Shown: positions 42,476 to 56,313, counted from the stretch's first letter. The stretch: DNA of 64,000 nt from Blastococcus saxobsidens (GCF_002938435.1 NZ_POQT01000024.1:1-64000); one strand, 5' to 3'. The notes: generated from the sequence alone by a model not told the origin. A program made the numbers and translations.

Positions 42476-43491
42476 GTGGGCACGGTCCGCACCCTCGTCT
42501 TCCCCCTGCTGCGGCTGCTGGTCTGGTCGGTCATCGCCGTCGCGCTCGTGGTGCTGGCGTTCGGTGGCAGCGACGCCGCCGGACCGGCTCCCGGCGGACC
42601 CGGTGCGCCGCGGCTCGAGCTCACGGCGCCGCCCGTCCCGGTAGCCCGGGGGACCGTGGCCAACACCGTGACCGTCCAGGGCACCGTGGTGGCCGACGGC
42701 GCGGTACCGGTCAAGGCCACCGCCGCCGGCACCGTGCGCCGGGTGCTGGTGCAGCAGGGCGCGACCGTCACGGCCGGGCAGACGGTGGTGGAGGTCCGCG
42801 TCGAGCAGGAGCAGCAGCCGGTCACCGGGACCGATCCCGACGGAAACCCCACGGTCACGCCCCGCCCGCCGAAGGTGCGCACGGTCGCGGTGCCGGCACC
42901 GAGCGCCGGCGTCGTCACGACGCTGGACGTCCTGGTCGACCAGGTGGTGGCCGTCGGCAACCCGATCGGCCAGGTGTCGCCGGGCACCCTCTCGGTCACC
43001 GCGCCGCTCACCCAGTCCGAGCAGTTCCGCCTGCTCGCGCCGCCGACCACCGCCGAGGTCACGGTTCAGGGCGGGCCGGCGCCGTTCACCTGCACCGGCC
43101 TCGTCCTCGGCACCGAGCCGGCGCCCACCGACCCCGACGCCGGTGGCGGCCCGATGATGCCCCCGTCCGGCGCGGGGACCACGGCCCGGTGCGCCGTGCC
43201 GCCGGGAACCGCCGTGTTCGCCGGCATGGCGGCGACCGTGGCGGTCTCGGCCGGCACCGCCGACGACGTGCTGGTCGTCCCGATCACCGCCGTCCAGGGC
43301 TCGGTGCAGCAGGGCAACGTCTGGGTCGTGGGGGAGGACGGCGCGGAGGAGGTCCGGACCGTCGTCCTCGGGCTGACCGACGGCGAGCAGGTCGAGATCC
43401 GGGAGGGGGTCGCCGAAGGCGAGCAGGTGCTGCAGTTCGTGCCCGTGCCCGACGACACCGCTGCCGAGTACCCGATGGGCGGGCCGTACGG

Positions 43492-43495
<4 letters not shown>
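42476..43495 (+). CDS. HlyD/MacA-type efflux adaptor protein
   Basis: 339 residues. One N-terminal transmembrane segment ([21 protein letters not shown]) anchors an extracytoplasmic adaptor with lipoyl-like halves ([20 protein letters not shown] and [20 protein letters not shown]) and a C-terminal domain ending [20 protein letters not shown]. The lipoyl/beta-barrel halves are split by a Pro/Thr-rich loop. GTG has CCGGAGG 7 bases upstream. It overlaps the ATPase gene by four bases (ATGA). In Gram-positives such proteins assist MacB-like ABC transporters in exporting peptides or lipids. Confidence 0.85.
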
Positions 43496-44216
<721 letters not shown>

Positions 44217-44220
<4 letters not shown>

Positions 44221-45437
44221 CCGGACTGCTCGGCGCGCTGAGCGAGGCCTGGGACGAGGTCCGGGTCCACAAGAGCCGGGTCGTCCTCTCGCTCGTCGGC
44301 GTCTTCCTCGCCGTCTTCGCCATGACCACCGTGACCGCGCTGGGCCAGCTGGTCGCGCAGGTGCAGCAGGAGAGCGCCGAGCGCGGGGCCGGTCGACCCG
44401 CGACGATCCAGGTCAACGCCTTCGACCCGATGACCGGGATGCCGCCGGACGCGGAGGAGTGGGACGCCGCCGTCGCCGACTTCACCGAGCGCTACGGGAT
44501 CACGACGGCGGCCAGCGTCAGCTACGGCGAGGGGCTGTACCGGCTGCCGGGCGGGACGCAGCGGGTGCAGACGGTGCGCGTCTCGCCTTCCTACGGGGAG
44601 CTGCACCGCAAGGAACCGGTCCAGGGGCGCTGGTTCCGGGAGGGCGACCGGGCCTCGCTCAGCCCCGCACTGGTGGTCAACGAGGCCTTCCTGGAGGCCC
44701 TGGGCGTCCCGGACCTCTCCTCGCGACCCACCGTGGTGCTCGGCGGCCCCACCCCGGTGCGCGCCACCATCGTCGGCGTCGTCCGCGAGGGCTACGGGTC
44801 CGAACTGGTCGCCTACCGGGTGGACCGCTCCGGCGGACCCTGGGACGACGCCGGGTCGGTGGACACGGCCCAGGCGATGTACGGCGGGCCCACCACGCTC
44901 GAGCTCTGGGTGCAGCCCGACCAGGCCGAGCAGGTCATGGAGATCGTCTCCCGCGACCTCGGCCTCGCGCTCGGCGTCCAGGTGGACGCCTACCGGCAGG
45001 ACGCCTCGGGCATGGAGGAGACCCTCGCCATGCTGCGGCTGGCCATCCGCGGGGCGGGGATCGTCGTGCTCGTCCTCGGTGGCCTCGGCGTGCTCAACAT
45101 CGGCCTGGTGACCGTGCGGCAGCGGATCCGCGAGATCGGCGTCCGGCGCAGCTTCGGCGCCACCTCGGGCCGGATCTTCTCGGCCGTGATGCTGGAGAGC
45201 GTCTGCGCCACGGCGCTGGCCGGGGTGGCGGCGGTGGGGGCCTCGATCGTGCTGGTGCGCAATCTGCCCCTGGAACGTCTGCTGAACGACGGCATCCCGT
45301 TGGCCGACACCCCCGGCTTCCCCGTGGCGGCCGCGGTGGAGGGCCTCGTCGCGGCGACGGCGGTGGGCGCGCTTGCCGGGCTCCTGCCGGCGATCATCGC
45401 CGTGCGCGCCAAGGTCATCGACGCGATCCGGTTCTGA
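44217..45437 (+). CDS. MacB-like ABC transporter permease
   Basis: 406 residues with the MacB topology: one N-terminal transmembrane helix (VVLSLVGVFLAVFAMTTVTA), a large extracytoplasmic domain (about 45-275), and three C-terminal helices (AGIVVLVLGGLGVLNIGLVT, ESVCATALAGVAAVGASIVL, VEGLVAATAVGALAGLLPAI). The motif RQRIREIGVRRSFGAT is typical of FtsX-like permeases. The substrate is unknown. A strong hairpin (45441-45476) terminates the operon and also serves the convergent rpf gene. Confidence 0.92.
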
Positions 45438-45440
45438 TCC

Positions 45441-45476
45441 CCGGGGCAGCCGGGGCGCGTCGCCCCGGCTGCCCGG
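45441..45476. terminator. Bidirectional terminator
   Basis: CCGGGGCAGCCGGGGCG (45441-45457) pairs with CGCCCCGGCTGCCCGG (45461-45476) across a 3-base loop, with one bulged base, between convergent genes. Confidence 0.8.
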
Positions 45477-45482
45477 AGCGGA

Positions 45483-46243
<761 letters not shown>

Positions 46244-46505
46244 CGGCGGACGGGGTTCGGCGGTCCGGCGCCTCGCACCCGGCCGGGCAGGCCCGGGTGC
46301 GCCGACGACGCTAGGCACCGGATGCGCGGGCGTCGCGCCGAACGGAACGAGTCCGGGCGATTCGCCCCGGCGTGGCGCCGCCACGCCGGGGCAGGACCCC
46401 AGGGCGTTCCCGGCCGACCGCGCTGGGTTCAGGTCTTCGTGCGTCTCGGCCTCGTCCAGGGTCCCGCCCTGAGCCTGCGAAGGGTGGGGAGGACGAGGTC
46501 CTCTT
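46244..46505. other. Non-coding stretch between rpf leader and treY end
   Basis: With the rpf leader this forms a 429-base gap without a gene. It holds the presumed rpf promoter, the hairpin at 46364-46392 and the intergenic repeat at 46450-46508. I see no coding sequence with actinomycete character. Confidence 0.5.
46364..46392. terminator. Perfect hairpin downstream of treY
   Basis: GCCCCGGCGTGGC (46364-46376), a 3-base loop, and GCCACGCCGGGGC (46380-46392). It lies 114 bases after the treY stop and upstream of the rpf riboswitch, so it probably ends the glgX-treY transcript. Confidence 0.65.
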
Positions 46506-46508
46506 TCA
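46450..46508. repeat. Intergenic hairpin repeat, copy 2
   Basis: Arms CCTCGTCC (46450-46457) and GGACGAGG (46491-46498) enclose TCCCGCCCT-GAGCCTGCGA-AGGGTGGGGA, followed by GTCCTCTTTC. It matches the element at 631-688. One arm base pair differs in both strands (C-G there, T-A here). The core resembles the CCCTGAGCCTG...AAGGG type of dispersed repeat found in GC-rich genomes. Confidence 0.6.
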
Positions 46509-48865
46509 GTCGCGGACGAGCAGCGCGACCGGCAGCGTGCTCAGCAGGGCGTCGGCCGCCACGCCGGCGACGTCGGAGACGACCCGCCGACCGGTGAACA
46601 GGTCACGCCAGGCCCCGTTGGGTAGCTGCAACGCGGTGTCGCCCCAGCCCTCGGCGGTCAGCCCGACCGGCAGCCGGGTGGCCACCACGACGGCGCCGCC
46701 GCCGTCGGAGCCGCTGCGGTCGAAGGCGACCACGTGCTCGGCGGCCGAGCCGGTCACCACGACCGGCTCGTAGCCCTCGAACCACTCCGGGTAGTCCCGG
46801 CGGGCCTGCAGCGTGCGGGAGACGACCAGCAGCTTCGCCGCCCCGCTCTCGTCCACCTCGGGGACCTCGCCGGCGTCCAGCCGGGCCAGCAGCTGCCGGC
46901 GCAGTGCGTAGTCGACCGGACGGCGGTTGTCGGGGTCGACCAGTGAGTAGTCCCAGAGCTCGGTGCCCTGGTAGACGTCGGGCACGCCCGGCATCGTCAA
47001 CTGCAGCAGCTTCTGGGTCAGCGAGTTCGACCGTCCGGGCGCTGCGATGCGGGCGACGAAATGCTCGATCTCCGCCGACGTCGTCGGGTCGTCGAACGCG
47101 GCGTCGACCAGGGCGTGCAGCGCTTCCTCGAACTCGTGCACCGGATCGGTCCAGGTCGTCGACGTGCCCGCCTCGCGGGCGGCCTTCTCGACGTAGGCGT
47201 GCGCGCGCTCGCGGGAGAGCGGCCACGCGCCCACGAGGTTCTGCCACACCAGGTGCGCCAGCGGGCGGTCGGCCAGCGGGTGGCGGGCGGACCAGCCGCG
47301 GACGAGGCCGGCCCACTCGTCGGGGATCTCGGCGAGGACCGCCAGCCGGGCCCGCACGTCCTCGCTGCGCTTGGTGTCGTGCGTGGAGAGGGTCGTCATC
47401 GACCGGGGGCGCAACTCCTGCCGCCGGCGCTGCGCCTCGTGGAACTCCGCGACGGTGCTGCCGAACTCGGCCGGGTCGCCGCCCACCTCGTTGAGGGCGA
47501 CGAACCGGGCCCACCGGTAGTAGGCGCTGTCCTCGACGCCCTTGGCCATCACCGGGCCGCTGGTCTGCTCGAACCGGGTCGCGGCCTCCGTGCCGGCCTG
47601 GGAGAGCACCGGGTGCAGGGCGTCGAGGGCGGCGGTGAGGTCCGGCCGGCGCTCGCGCACCGCAGCCACCGTCCGGTCCAGGTGCTCGCGGCCGTCGGGC
47701 AGGTAGCTGCGGTAGACGGGGAAGGACGCCAGCAGCTCGGCCAGCGCCTCGGTCTGCTGCGCGGCACCGATGCCCGGCAGCTCGCCGATCACCCGCACCA
47801 GGCGGGCGACCTCCGAGCCGAGCATGCCGTCGGTGACCTCGCGCTTGCAGTCGTGGACCAGCTGCGCGTAGTCGACGGGCGCGTCGGCCAGTTCCGTGTC
47901 GAGCGCGGTGATCGCCGGCTCTCCCGCAGGGTCGACGAGCACCTGGTCGACCTCGCTGAGGGCGTCGTAGCCGGTGGTGCCGGCCGTCGCCCAGCTGTCG
48001 GGCAGGTCCTCGCCCGGCTCGAGGATCTTCTCCACGACGGTCCAGCGGTGGTCCGACGCCTCGGCCAGCCGGTCCAGGTAGCCCTTCGGGTCCGCCAGGC
48101 CGTCCGGGTGGTCGATCCGCAACCCGTCGACGGCGCCGTCGCGGACCAGTCGCAGCACCAGCTCGTGGGTCGCGTCGAAGATCGCCGGGTCCTCCACCCG
48201 CAGGCCGGCGAGGGTGTTGATGGCGAAGAACCGCCGGTAGTTCAGGTCCGCGTCCGCGCGCCGCCAGTCGACCAGCTCGTAGTGCTGGCGGGCGTGCACC
48301 TCGAGTGGGTGTGGCGTCGCCCCGTCCGATGGCAGGGTCCCGGGCGCGATCGGGAAGCGGTTGTCGTAGTACCGCAGCTCGCCGTCGACGATCTCGAGCT
48401 TCTCGACGTCGTCCGCCGATCCCAGCACCGGGATGCGGACCTTCCCGCCGCCGAACTCCCAGTCGATGTCGAAGGCCGCCGCGTGCGCGCTGCCCTGACC
48501 GTGCTGGAGCACGTCCCACCACCACGGCGCGGCCGCCGGGTCGTCGACGCCCATGTGGTTGGGCACCAGGTCCAGCACCAGGCCGAGGCCGTGCTCGTGC
48601 AGCGCGGCGACGAACCGGTCGAAGCCCTCCTGCCCGCCGCGCGCCTCGTCGATGTGCGCGTGGTCGACGGTGTCGTAGCCGTGGTTGCTCCCCTCGGCCG
48701 AGCGCAGCAGGGGGGAGGAGTACGCGTGCGTCACCCCGAGGTCGGCGAGATAGTCGGCCACGTCAGCGGCGTCCTGCAGCGGGAAGCCGGCGTGCACCTG
48801 CAGCCGGTACGTCGCGGTCGGGGTCCCGCGGCGACGGTCGCTCCCCGGTACCTGGATCGGCTGGG

Positions 48866-48869
<4 letters not shown>
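46506..48869 (-). CDS. treY: Maltooligosyl trehalose synthase
   Basis: 787 residues, GH13 family. It rearranges the reducing-end linkage of maltodextrins to alpha-1,1. It begins PTATYRLQVHAGFPLQDAAD and has YLADLGVTHAYSSPLLRSAE, the invariant GSNHGYDTVDH, LGLVLDLVPNHMGV, VDGLRIDHPDGLADPKGY (nucleophile), VVEKILEPGEDLP (acid), MTTLSTHDTKRSEDVRARLA and MPGVPDVYQGTELWDYSLVD. GTG overlaps the glgX stop by four bases, so it is translated with glgX. Its product is the substrate of TreZ, encoded at 40530. Confidence 0.95.
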
Positions 48870-50977
<2,108 letters not shown>

Positions 50978-51149
50978 CGTCGGGTGTTCCTCCTGCGCAG
51001 GGCGCCCCAGGGCTCAGGGCGGTGGCCCGGACGCTGTCGCGACCGGGCCGGGACGGGCCGTCGGACGTCGCTTGCCCCCGAAGGGACGCCGCCACACCTC
51101 TCCCGGGTGTGAGCCGTGCGGCTGGGGCGCCCGGCCCCGCCCCGGGACG

Positions 51150-51184
51150 ACGACGCCCCCCGCGGGAGCCGCGGGGGGCGTCGT
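51150..51184. repeat. 16-base perfect inverted repeat between divergent genes
   Basis: ACGACGCCCCCCGCGG, a 3-base loop (GAG) and CCGCGGGGGGCGTCGT. It has terminator form but no annotated gene ends next to it. Confidence 0.6.
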
Positions 51185-51446
51185 GCGCAGGTCCGTGCGG
51201 GGCGCGGCGGCGTCCCGGCCTCCGGGCGGCTGCGGGCCGCCCGGCTGCCGACCGGACCACGGCCCGCCGCACGCCGACCTCGCCCGGGAGAACCGGGTGG
51301 CGCTGGCCCACGACGGGAACCGTTCCTGCGACCAGGCACGCTAGGGGTGACGGCGGAAGGGGACAAGTACCCGCCCCGTCCCTCCTCCACGATCGCCCCA
51401 CCAGCCGCAGCCGGTGCTCGCGACGCGTTCTGTCACAGGGTCGACG

Positions 51447-51452
51447 TACCTT
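51447..51452 (+). promoter_or_regulatory. Candidate -10 box of uvrB, leaderless
   Basis: TACCTT ends 7 bases before GTG 51460, and no Shine-Dalgarno sequence is present. Confidence 0.4.
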
Positions 51453-51459
51453 CGACCTC

Positions 51460-53574
51460 GTGCGCACGTCCTCCGACCTCCGGCCCACCCAGGGGCGCTT
51501 CCGCGTCGTCAGCGACTTCGAGCCCGCGGGCGACCAGCCGGCCGCGATCAAGGCCCTCGCCGAGCGGGTGGGCGCGGGCGAGAAGGACGTCGTCCTCCTC
51601 GGCGCGACCGGAACCGGCAAGTCGGCCACCACCGCCTGGCTCATCGAGCAGGTCCAGCGGCCGACGCTGGTGATGGCGCCCAACAAGACGCTCGCTGCGC
51701 AGCTGGCCAACGAGTTCCGCGAGCTGCTGCCCGACAACGCGGTCGAGTACTTCGTCTCGTACTACGACTACTACCAGCCCGAGGCCTACGTCCCGCAGAC
51801 CGACACCTACATCGAGAAGGACTCGTCGGTGAACGACGAGGTGGAGCGGCTGCGGCACTCGGCCACCAACGCGCTCCTCACCCGGCGCGACGTCGTCGTG
51901 GTGGCCACCGTGTCCTGCATCTACGGCCTGGGCACCCCGGAGGAGTACGTCGAGCGGGCGCTGAAGATCTCGGTGGGGGAGGAGCGCGACCGCGACGAGC
52001 TGCTGCGCACCCTGGTCACCGAGCAGTACACCCGCAACGACCTCTCCTTCACGCGGGGCACCTTCCGCGTGCGGGGCGACACGATCGAGGTCTTCCCGGT
52101 CTACGAGGAGCTCGCCGTCCGCATCGAGATGTTCGGCGACGAGGTGGAGCGGCTGTACTACCTGCACCCGCTGACCGGTGAGGTCGTCCGCGAGGTGCAG
52201 GAGCTGTTCGTCTTCCCGGCCAGCCACTACGTCGCCGGGCCCGACCGGATGGAGCGGGCGATCCGCGGCATCGAGGCGGAGCTCGAGCAGCGGCTGGCCG
52301 AGCTGGAGAAGCAGGGCAAGCTGCTCGAGGCCCAGCGGCTGCGCATGCGCACCACCTACGACATCGAGATGATGCGCCAGGTCGGGTTCTGCTCCGGCAT
52401 CGAGAACTACTCGCGGCACATCGACGGCCGGTCGCCGGGCTCGGCGGGCGCCTGTCTCATCGACTACTTCCCGGACGACTTCCTCCTGGTCATCGACGAG
52501 TCGCACGTGACCGTCCCGCAGATCGGTGGCATGTACGAGGGCGACATGAGCCGCAAGCGGACGCTCGTCGAGCACGGCTTCCGGCTGCCGTCGGCCATGG
52601 ACAACCGCCCGCTGAAGTGGGAGGAGTTCACCGACCGGATCGGGCAGACGGTCTACCTCTCGGCCACGCCGGGGGACTACGAGCTGGGGCGCACCGGCGG
52701 CGAGGTCGTCGAGCAGGTCATCCGCCCCACCGGACTGGTCGATCCGGAGGTCGTGGTGAAGCCGACCAAGGGCCAGATCGACGACCTCGTGCACGAGATC
52801 CGCGTCCGCACCGAGAAGGACGAGCGGATCCTGGTCACGACGCTGACCAAGAAGATGGCCGAGGACCTCACCGACTACCTGCTCGAGCTCGGCATCAAGG
52901 TGCGCTACCTGCACTCCGAGGTGGACACGCTGCGTCGCGTCGAGCTGCTCCGCGAGCTCCGGCAGGGGGAGTACGACGTCCTCATCGGCATCAACCTGCT
53001 GCGCGAGGGCCTGGACCTCCCCGAGGTCTCGCTGGTGGCGATCCTCGACGCCGACAAGGAGGGCTTCCTCCGGTCGGGCAAGTCGCTCATCCAGACCATC
53101 GGGCGGGCCGCGCGCAACGTCTCCGGCCAGGTGCACATGTACGCCGACAAGATCACGCCCTCGATGGCGCAGGCGATCGAGGAGACCGAGCGCCGCCGCG
53201 AGAAGCAGATCGCCTACAACCTCGAGCGTGGCGTCGACCCGCAGCCGCTGCGGAAGAAGATCGTGGACATCCTCGAGGGGATCTACCGCGAGGCCGAGGA
53301 CTCCGAGACCGGCGAGCTCATCGGCGGCTCCGGCCGGCAGCAGTCGCGCGGGAAGTCCCCGGTGCCGGGGCTGTCGTCGAAGAAGGCCGGCAAGGCAGGG
53401 GCCATCGACGTGCAGGGGCTGCCACGCAACGAGCTGGCCGACCTGATCACGCAGATGAACGACCAGATGCTCGCAGCCGCGCGGGAGCTGCAGTTCGAGG
53501 TCGCGGCACGGCTGCGGGACGAGCTCAACGAACTGAAGAAGGAGCTCCGCCAGTTCGACGCCGCACACGCCTGA
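51460..53574 (+). CDS. uvrB: Excinuclease ABC subunit B
   Basis: A 704-residue helicase-like damage-verification subunit of nucleotide excision repair. Walker A is GATGTGKS (residues 48-55). The beta-hairpin [49 protein letters not shown] (DEAD-like box), [23 protein letters not shown]-type motif [20 protein letters not shown] and QTIGRAARN are intact. A C-terminal UVR motif ([20 protein letters not shown]) recruits UvrC. GTG 51460 gives the normal N-terminus ([17 protein letters not shown]). uvrA lies 7.4 kb downstream on the same strand. Confidence 0.96.
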   Translation: MRTSSDLRPTQGRFRVVSDFEPAGDQPAAIKALAERVGAGEKDVVLLGATGTGKSATTAWLIEQVQRPTLVMAPNKTLAAQLANEFRELLPDNAVEYFVSYYDYYQPEAYVPQTDTYIEKDSSVNDEVERLRHSATNALLTRRDVVVVATVSCIYGLGTPEEYVERALKISVGEERDRDELLRTLVTEQYTRNDLSFTRGTFRVRGDTIEVFPVYEELAVRIEMFGDEVERLYYLHPLTGEVVREVQELFVFPASHYVAGPDRMERAIRGIEAELEQRLAELEKQGKLLEAQRLRMRTTYDIEMMRQVGFCSGIENYSRHIDGRSPGSAGACLIDYFPDDFLLVIDESHVTVPQIGGMYEGDMSRKRTLVEHGFRLPSAMDNRPLKWEEFTDRIGQTVYLSATPGDYELGRTGGEVVEQVIRPTGLVDPEVVVKPTKGQIDDLVHEIRVRTEKDERILVTTLTKKMAEDLTDYLLELGIKVRYLHSEVDTLRRVELLRELRQGEYDVLIGINLLREGLDLPEVSLVAILDADKEGFLRSGKSLIQTIGRAARNVSGQVHMYADKITPSMAQAIEETERRREKQIAYNLERGVDPQPLRKKIVDILEGIYREAEDSETGELIGGSGRQQSRGKSPVPGLSSKKAGKAGAIDVQGLPRNELADLITQMNDQMLAAARELQFEVAARLRDELNELKKELRQFDAAHA

Positions 53575-53641
53575 CGGACGGCGCCTGACCCCGCGCCGGC
53601 CGGCGAGGGGGTACCCGCGGGGGTGGGAATGCGGTGTCGAC

Positions 53642-53670
53642 TGGACGCAACAGCCGTTGCCCCCTACCCT
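53642..53670 (+). promoter_or_regulatory. Candidate promoter of the first terC transcription unit
   Basis: TGGACG and TACCCT are 17 bases apart and end about 30 bases before the riboswitch, so the leader would include the whole aptamer. Confidence 0.4.
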
Positions 53671-53700
53671 GGATCCCGTCGGCCCGGCAACGGTCCGGCA

Positions 53701-53844
53701 TGGAGGGGAGTAACCCCCCGCGGCAGCGTCGTCACTACGAGGTCCCCATGGGCCTCCGGCGCCGTCGGTCGTCCCAGCGGGCGGCGGGAGAGACCTCCGG
53801 ATCGACCCTGTGCGGTGCGTCCTGCACCGCCGAGTCTCCGGAGG
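53701..53844 (+). ncRNA. yybP-ykoY (Mn2+) riboswitch of the first terC gene
   Basis: GGAGGGGAGTAACCCCC (from 53702) and GGGAGAGACCTCCGG (to 53800) are the two hallmark blocks of this class, with CGTCGTCACTACGAGG between. P1 is GGAGG/CCTCC. The P1 3' strand CCTCCGG (53794-53800) is exactly complementary to the Shine-Dalgarno CCGGAGG (53838-53844), so ligand-stabilised P1 would free the ribosome site. Known members bind Mn2+ and activate exporter genes. Confidence 0.85.
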
Positions 53845-53851
53845 ATGTTCC

Positions 53852-54979
53852 TTGGACGTGCCCTTCTGGGTGTGGGCTGTCACGGTCGCCGCGATCGTGG
53901 GCATGCTCGTCTTCGACCTCGTCGGTCACGTGCGCACGCCGCACGCACCGACGCTCCGCGAATCCGCGACGTGGTCGGCGGCCTACGTCGGCATCGCGAT
54001 CGTCTTCGGCTTCCTCGTCTGGTGGGGCTGGGGCGCCGGCTTCGCGGGTGAGTACTTCGCCGGCTACGTGACCGAGAAGAGCCTCTCGGTCGACAACCTC
54101 TTCGTGTTCGTGCTGATCATGGCGGCCTTCGGGGTGCCCCGGGAGCTGCAGCAGAAGGTGCTGCTCTTCGGCATCACGTTCGCCCTGGCCCTCCGGACGG
54201 TGTTCATCTTCGTCGGGGCGGCGGCCATCGCGAACTTCAGCTGGGTCTTCTACCTGTTCGGCGCGATCCTCATCTACACCGCGTGGGTGCAGGCCCGCAG
54301 CGGCGGCCACGGCGACGAGGAGGACTACAAGGAGAACGCCGTCCTCCGGTTCGCCCGCAAGCGCCTGCGCACGACGGACGAGTACCACTCCGACCGGATG
54401 ACCGTGACGCTGGACGGCAAGCGCTTCCTGACCCCGCTGGCCATCGCGCTCATCGCGATCGGGACGGCGGACATCATCTTCGCCGTCGACTCGATCCCGG
54501 CGATCTTCGGCCTGACCCAGGAGACGTTCCTGGTCTTCACCGCCAACGCCTTCTCCCTGCTCGGGCTCCGGCAGCTGTTCTTCCTCATCGACGGGCTGCT
54601 CGACCGGCTCGTCTACCTCGCCTACGGCCTGGCGGTGATCCTGGGCTTCATCGGTGTGAAGCTCGTCATCCACGCCCTCCACAAGAACGAGCTGCCGTTC
54701 GTGAACGGGGGCGAGGCGGTCACCGTGATCCCGGAGGTGCCGATCACCGTGTCCCTGCTGGTGATCCTGCTGACGCTGGTCGTGACGACGGTGGCCAGCC
54801 TCTGGCGGGTGCGCCGCGACCGGCGGGAGCACCTCGTCGCCGAGGCGGCCGCCGCCGACCCGACGTCGCTGTCGGACGGGGAGAGGACACCCGGGGAGTC
54901 CTTCCCGGGGTCCGGAGGGTCCGGTGACGCCCGAGCAGGTACCGTGAGCGCCGCGAACCCGGGCCGACGCGACCACTGA
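53852..54979 (+). CDS. TerC-family membrane protein 1, putative manganese exporter
   Basis: 375 residues with about nine transmembrane segments between residues 5 and 315 and a soluble acidic tail. Metal-site motifs of the family are present: EKSLSVDNLFVFVLIMAAF near residue 71 and DIIFAVDSIPAIFGL near 208. The TTG start at 53852 is supported by GGAGGA 7 bases upstream and by alignment with the ATG of the second copy (MDVPFWVW against MELPVWFE). TerC proteins behind yybP-ykoY riboswitches export Mn2+, some during metalation of secreted proteins. Tellurite resistance is unlikely since no other ter genes are present. Confidence 0.88.
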   Translation: MDVPFWVWAVTVAAIVGMLVFDLVGHVRTPHAPTLRESATWSAAYVGIAIVFGFLVWWGWGAGFAGEYFAGYVTEKSLSVDNLFVFVLIMAAFGVPRELQQKVLLFGITFALALRTVFIFVGAAAIANFSWVFYLFGAILIYTAWVQARSGGHGDEEDYKENAVLRFARKRLRTTDEYHSDRMTVTLDGKRFLTPLAIALIAIGTADIIFAVDSIPAIFGLTQETFLVFTANAFSLLGLRQLFFLIDGLLDRLVYLAYGLAVILGFIGVKLVIHALHKNELPFVNGGEAVTVIPEVPITVSLLVILLTLVVTTVASLWRVRRDRREHLVAEAAAADPTSLSDGERTPGESFPGSGGSGDARAGTVSAANPGRRDH

Positions 54980-55004
54980 CGATCGCCGCCGCCGGGGGAT
55001 GCGA

Positions 55005-55134
55005 AGGAGGGGAGTATCCCCCCGCGGCAGCGTCGTCATCACGAGGTCCCATGGCCTCCGGTGCTGCCGGTCGTGCGCCTGACGGCGTGCGGTGGGAGAG
55101 ACCTCCGGTGCTGAGACTGCTCGTCCCCCGGAGG
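55005..55134 (+). ncRNA. yybP-ykoY (Mn2+) riboswitch of the second terC gene
   Basis: GGAGGGGAGTATCCCC (from 55006), CGTCGTCATCACGAGG and GGGAGAGACCTCCGG (to 55108) repeat the first leader almost base for base. CCTCCGG (55102-55108) is again complementary to the Shine-Dalgarno CCGGAGG (55128-55134). The element starts 26 bases after the first terC stop, so each gene has its own switch even if they share a transcript. Confidence 0.85.
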
Positions 55135-55144
55135 AACCCCCCGC

Positions 55145-56260
55145 ATGGAACTGCCCGTCTGGTTCGAGATCACGACGTTCGTGGGACTCACCGTCCTGCT
55201 GCTCGCGGATCTCGCCATCGTCGCCCGCCGCCCGCACGAGCCCTCCATGAAGGAGGCGGGGCTCTGGGTGGGCTTCTACGTGAGCCTGGCGCTGATCTTC
55301 GGCGTCCTGATGCTGGCGTTCACGAACGGGACCTACGCCACCGAGTTCTACGCGGGCTGGCTCACCGAGTACTCGCTCTCGGTCGACAACCTGTTCGTCT
55401 TCGTGATCATCATGGCGCGCTTCGGGGTGCCGCGGAAGTACCAGCAGGAAGCGCTGATGATCGGCATCATCATCGCCCTGGTCCTGCGCGGGATCTTCAT
55501 CCTGGTCGGTGCCGTGGTCATCGAGCGGTTCGTGTGGGTCTTCTACTTCTTCGGCGTCTTCCTCATCTACACCGCGATCAACCTCGTCCGGCACCGCGGC
55601 GAGGACGAGGACTACGAGGAGAACGCGTTCATCCGGCGGATGCGCAAGGTCCTGCCGATCACGAGGGACTACCACGGCGCGAAGATCCGGGTCACCGAGA
55701 ACGGCAAGAAGATGTGGACGCCGATGATCGTGGTGATCCTGGCCCTCGGGACGACGGACCTGATCTTCGCGCTGGACAGCATCCCGGCGATCTTCGGCCT
55801 CACCCGGGAACCCTTCATCGTCTTCACGGCCAACGTCTTCGCCCTCATGGGTCTGCGCCAGCTGTACTTCCTGCTCGGTGGCCTGCTGAAGCGGCTCGTG
55901 TACCTCTCCCTGGGGCTCGCCGTCATCCTGGCCTTCATCGGCGTGAAGCTGATCCTGGAGGCGCTGTACGAGAACCAGCTGCCGTTCGCGGGTGAGCGCG
56001 AGCCCCTCGAGGCGGTGCCGCACATCCCGATCTGGCTGTCGCTGTCGATCATCCTGGGCGTGCTCGTCGTCGCCACGGTGGCCAGCCTGATCAAGACCCG
56101 CGGTCAGCTGATCTCCGTCGACGAGCCGGTCGTGGACCCGGAGACGGCGAAGTCGGTGCCCACCGGCGGTCCGGAGGCCGCCGCGGCGGCCGAGGCGCGC
56201 ATCGCCAGCCCGGACAACACCGCCGGGTCCTCGCCGGACGAGGACCGCGGCCCCCGCTGA
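55145..56260 (+). CDS. TerC-family membrane protein 2, putative manganese exporter
   Basis: 371 residues, clearly paralogous to the preceding gene along its length, with EYSLSVDNLFVFVIIMARFG near residue 74 and DLIFALDSIPAIFGL near 207. It has about nine transmembrane helices and an acidic tail. ATG 55145 has GGAGG 10 bases upstream. The gene and its riboswitch together look like a tandem duplication that has since diverged, perhaps giving two exporters with different affinity or timing. Confidence 0.9.
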   Translation: MELPVWFEITTFVGLTVLLLADLAIVARRPHEPSMKEAGLWVGFYVSLALIFGVLMLAFTNGTYATEFYAGWLTEYSLSVDNLFVFVIIMARFGVPRKYQQEALMIGIIIALVLRGIFILVGAVVIERFVWVFYFFGVFLIYTAINLVRHRGEDEDYEENAFIRRMRKVLPITRDYHGAKIRVTENGKKMWTPMIVVILALGTTDLIFALDSIPAIFGLTREPFIVFTANVFALMGLRQLYFLLGGLLKRLVYLSLGLAVILAFIGVKLILEALYENQLPFAGEREPLEAVPHIPIWLSLSIILGVLVVATVASLIKTRGQLISVDEPVVDPETAKSVPTGGPEAAAAAEARIASPDNTAGSSPDEDRGPR

Positions 56261-56270
56261 CCTTGCCTTC

Positions 56271-56313
56271 CCGGCGGCCGCCCCCCTCCACCCGGAGGGC
56301 GGGCGGTCGCCGG
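56271..56313. terminator. Terminator-like hairpin after the terC pair
   Basis: CCGGCG pairs with CGCCGG and CCGCCC with GGGCGG, with a small internal bulge, starting 11 bases after the stop codon. Confidence 0.6.

Larger units (their letters stand above)
50978..51459. other. 482-base intergenic region between glgX and uvrB
   Basis: No convincing gene is present; frames here are Arg/Pro-rich and lack ribosome sites. Visible elements are a 16-base-pair hairpin at 51150-51184 and the uvrB promoter candidate at 51447. The glgX promoter must also lie here. AGGAGG is present 11 bases before the glgX ATG. Confidence 0.55.

Noticed and set aside
51441-51455. TCGA-N7-TCGA before uvrB as a LexA (SOS) box
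   Set aside because: The actinobacterial consensus TCGAAC-N4-GTTCGA needs 8 bases between the two TCGA and the AAC/GTT flanks; the spacing and flanks here do not fit.
53852-56260. TerC genes as a tellurite-resistance locus
   Set aside because: No terABDEF-type genes are present, and both genes have manganese riboswitches, pointing to Mn2+ export.
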